From Pseudomonas putida (GTDB lineage Bacteria > Pseudomonadota > Gammaproteobacteria > Pseudomonadales > Pseudomonadaceae): DNA of 64,000 nucleotides. A program made the translations under genes and the position numbers. Every line of letters starts with the position of its first letter. The stretch's first letter is position 1. The notes beneath the pieces were generated by a model. It had not been told where the DNA came from and did no database searches. It saw only the letters and a list, made by a program, of their open reading frames with translations. This document shows positions 62,431 to 64,000 of the stretch, one piece after another. The stretch is from assembly GCF_001941965.1 (NCBI RefSeq), contig NZ_MKZO01000008.1, forward strand, positions 62,001-126,000. Reading direction: 5' to 3'.

Positions 62431-64000
62431 TCAGAAATCGACCGTGGCCGACAGGAGCAGGGTGCGTGGTGAACCCTGGGAAAATGCGCCGTAGGAGGCG
62501 ACTCCCGACCAATATTCACGGTCGAAAACGTTTTGCACCGTGGCGCGAAAGGTCGTGGGTCGCTGAGCGATACGCGTGGCGTATCGAGCGCCGACATCGA
62601 TGCGCGTCCACGGGGCCAGTTCCTGGGTGTTGGCCTGGTTGACGTATTGGCTGGCGGTGTAGATCGCGCCGCTGGTGAGTGTCAGCCCTTCGGCCCAGGG
62701 CGTGTCCCACTCGGCCCAGAGGTTGGCTTGCACGTCGGGCACGCCCACCGGTTTGTTACCACGGTTGGCCGCCACGCTGGTCCTGGTCAGTTGTCCGTCC
62801 AACAGCGTCACGCCACCGAGCAGGCGCGTGCCTTGGGCAATTTCGCCCGACATGTTCAGCTCCACGCCGCGATTGCGCTGTTCACCCTGGACGGCGAACA
62901 CCCCGGAAGACAATTCGCCGCTGGGCTTCTTGATCTGGAACAGGGCCAGGCTCGACATGAAGCTGCCGTAATCGAGCTTGACCCCGACCTCCTGCTGGCG
63001 CGACACGTAGGGGGCAAAGATTTCGCCGGCGTTCGAAGCGGTGCTGGGGGCGACGTCCCCCTTGCTCAGGCCTTCGATGTAGTTGTAGTAGAACGACACG
63101 TGATCCCAGGGCCGCAGCACGGCCCCGAACAACGGCGTGGTCTTGCCATCGTCATAGGCTGAAGTGACTGCACCGGCGGCGTTGTAGTTGTGGGACTGGA
63201 TGTTCTGCTTGCGCAGGCCCAGGGTCACTTGCACGCGCTGGTCGAGTATCGACAGGGTGTCGGCCAGGGCGATGCCGGACAACTCGGTCGCCGACACTTT
63301 GGGCGTGGCCGGCTCGGCAATCGCGGGTTTGGGGCGATGGACCGGGTGGTAAATGTTCGACAGCACCGCAGGCCCGGACAAAATGCCCCGGGATAATTCA
63401 TCGCGATAACGCGTCACTTGCAGGGCGGTGCTGTGGCTCACGGGACCGGTGTCGAATCGCAGGCGCGCACCGGCGTCGACCGTGTAGCGCCGGACTTCGA
63501 ACTTGTAATAACCGGGGATCGACGAGGTGTCGCCTGCGGCGTTGATGATCGTGGGCGTCTGGTCGGACATGCGTGCGACCTTCGACTGGCCACCGCCTGC
63601 ATGGGCGAACACCGTCAGTTGGTCGTTGAGGTCGTATTCACCGCTGAGCAGGGCCGACTTGTCGCGGGTGCTGGACCAGCCCCAGTCCTGGCTGACGCTG
63701 GTCCGGCCGTTGGCGGCAGAAGGGATTTGCACGCCCGACGCGATCAGGAACGGTCGGGACGCGGCGTCAAACCGTTCTTCCTGGCTCACCAGGTCCAGGC
63801 TGGTGCGCAGGCGATCTCCTTGATAATCCAGGGACAGCGCGCCGACGCCGACCTCGCGGTCCTGATCGTCGATCACCGTGTCACCTTGCTGCACGCTACC
63901 GTTGAGGCGCATACCGAATCGGCGCTCCTCGCCAAAGCGTCGACTGAGGTCCAGGTGACCGCCCAGTTGGGCGTCCTGGGCGTAACTGGCGGTGAATCGG
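62431..64000 (-). CDS. TonB-dependent siderophore receptor (partial, N-terminus outside window)
   Basis: At least 520 residues of an outer-membrane barrel (DLSRRFGEERRFGMRLNGS ... NVFDREYWSGVASYG ... SATVDF) open to the window edge. Barrel strand patterns and the terminal Phe are intact. The plug and signal peptide lie beyond 64000. First gene of the receptor-binding protein-permease-ATPase operon. Confidence 0.93.
   Translation of the reverse strand, partial: RFTASYAQDAQLGGHLDLSRRFGEERRFGMRLNGSVQQGDTVIDDQDREVGVGALSLDYQGDRLRTSLDLVSQEERFDAASRPFLIASGVQIPSAANGRTSVSQDWGWSSTRDKSALLSGEYDLNDQLTVFAHAGGGQSKVARMSDQTPTIINAAGDTSSIPGYYKFEVRRYTVDAGARLRFDTGPVSHSTALQVTRYRDELSRGILSGPAVLSNIYHPVHRPKPAIAEPATPKVSATELSGIALADTLSILDQRVQVTLGLRKQNIQSHNYNAAGAVTSAYDDGKTTPLFGAVLRPWDHVSFYYNYIEGLSKGDVAPSTASNAGEIFAPYVSRQQEVGVKLDYGSFMSSLALFQIKKPSGELSSGVFAVQGEQRNRGVELNMSGEIAQGTRLLGGVTLLDGQLTRTSVAANRGNKPVGVPDVQANLWAEWDTPWAEGLTLTSGAIYTASQYVNQANTQELAPWTRIDVGARYATRIAQRPTTFRATVQNVFDREYWSGVASYGAFSQGSPRTLLLSATVDF

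Overview
The window is a high-GC Pseudomonas chromosome, most like the P. fluorescens group. From about 48.8 kb leftward it carries, in order, plsC-gmhB-glyS-glyQ-tag-lpxL-(TPR)-trkA-rsmB-fmt-def-dprA-tsaC-qor-hemF-aroE, then betC-choX, trpI/trpBA, osmC, two small lipoproteins, a gamma-carbonic anhydrase gene, prlC, a YheV-like gene, a PA0069-type radical SAM gene and a carbonic anhydrase/SulP pair. This is the conserved gene order beside dnaA in pseudomonads, so oriC should lie to the right of the window. Eleven perfect TTATCCACA DnaA boxes between 29 and 49 kb, and eight copies of a REP inverted pair (GCTGGCTTGCCAGCGAT core) between genes, fit this. No rRNA, tRNA or CRISPR array was seen.

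Region by region. 0-5 kb: an unknown gene, then a complete FecI-FecR-TonB receptor cell-surface signalling unit with a probable Fur box. 5-7.6 kb: SulP transporter and beta-carbonic anhydrase. 7.8-14.5 kb: a LexA-boxed radical SAM gene split by a 5.66-kb AT-rich integrative mobilizable element (IME). The element encodes a large serine recombinase, a MobC-like accessory protein and a MOBP-type relaxase, has an oriT-like hairpin, a strikingly structured non-coding segment, and one unknown cargo gene. It joined the chromosome inside the CxxxCxxC iron-sulfur motif codons. 14.7-30.4 kb: housekeeping genes, tryptophan synthase with its LysR activator, and choline-sulfate use. 30.4-33.2 kb: an island with a structured leader, a DUF6124 gene and three related secreted proteins of unknown role, partly made by segmental duplication. 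33.2-48.8 kb: the conserved near-origin block.

48.9-64 kb is accessory and damaged. A Tn3-family remnant (terminal repeat plus the 3' third of tnpA) truncates an MFS transporter gene. Two apparently identical 261-bp Tn3-derived miniature elements (TIME-like) lie in opposite orientation 9.8 kb apart. The right copy has a perfect 5-bp target duplication and splits the permease gene of a siderophore ABC operon (receptor, binding protein, permease, ATPase). The left copy has no target duplication and truncates genes on both sides, suggesting a deletion. Between them lies a catabolic cluster: two polyamine-type binding proteins without permeases, a cysteine hydrolase, TetR and GntR regulators, a short-chain dehydrogenase, and a small-molecule kinase overlapping a class III PLP enzyme that resembles phospho-lyases. 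The last pair suggests phosphorylation and elimination of a hydroxylated amine or amino acid. Candidates for something undescribed are the IME with its switch-like RNA and the secreted-protein/DUF6124 island.
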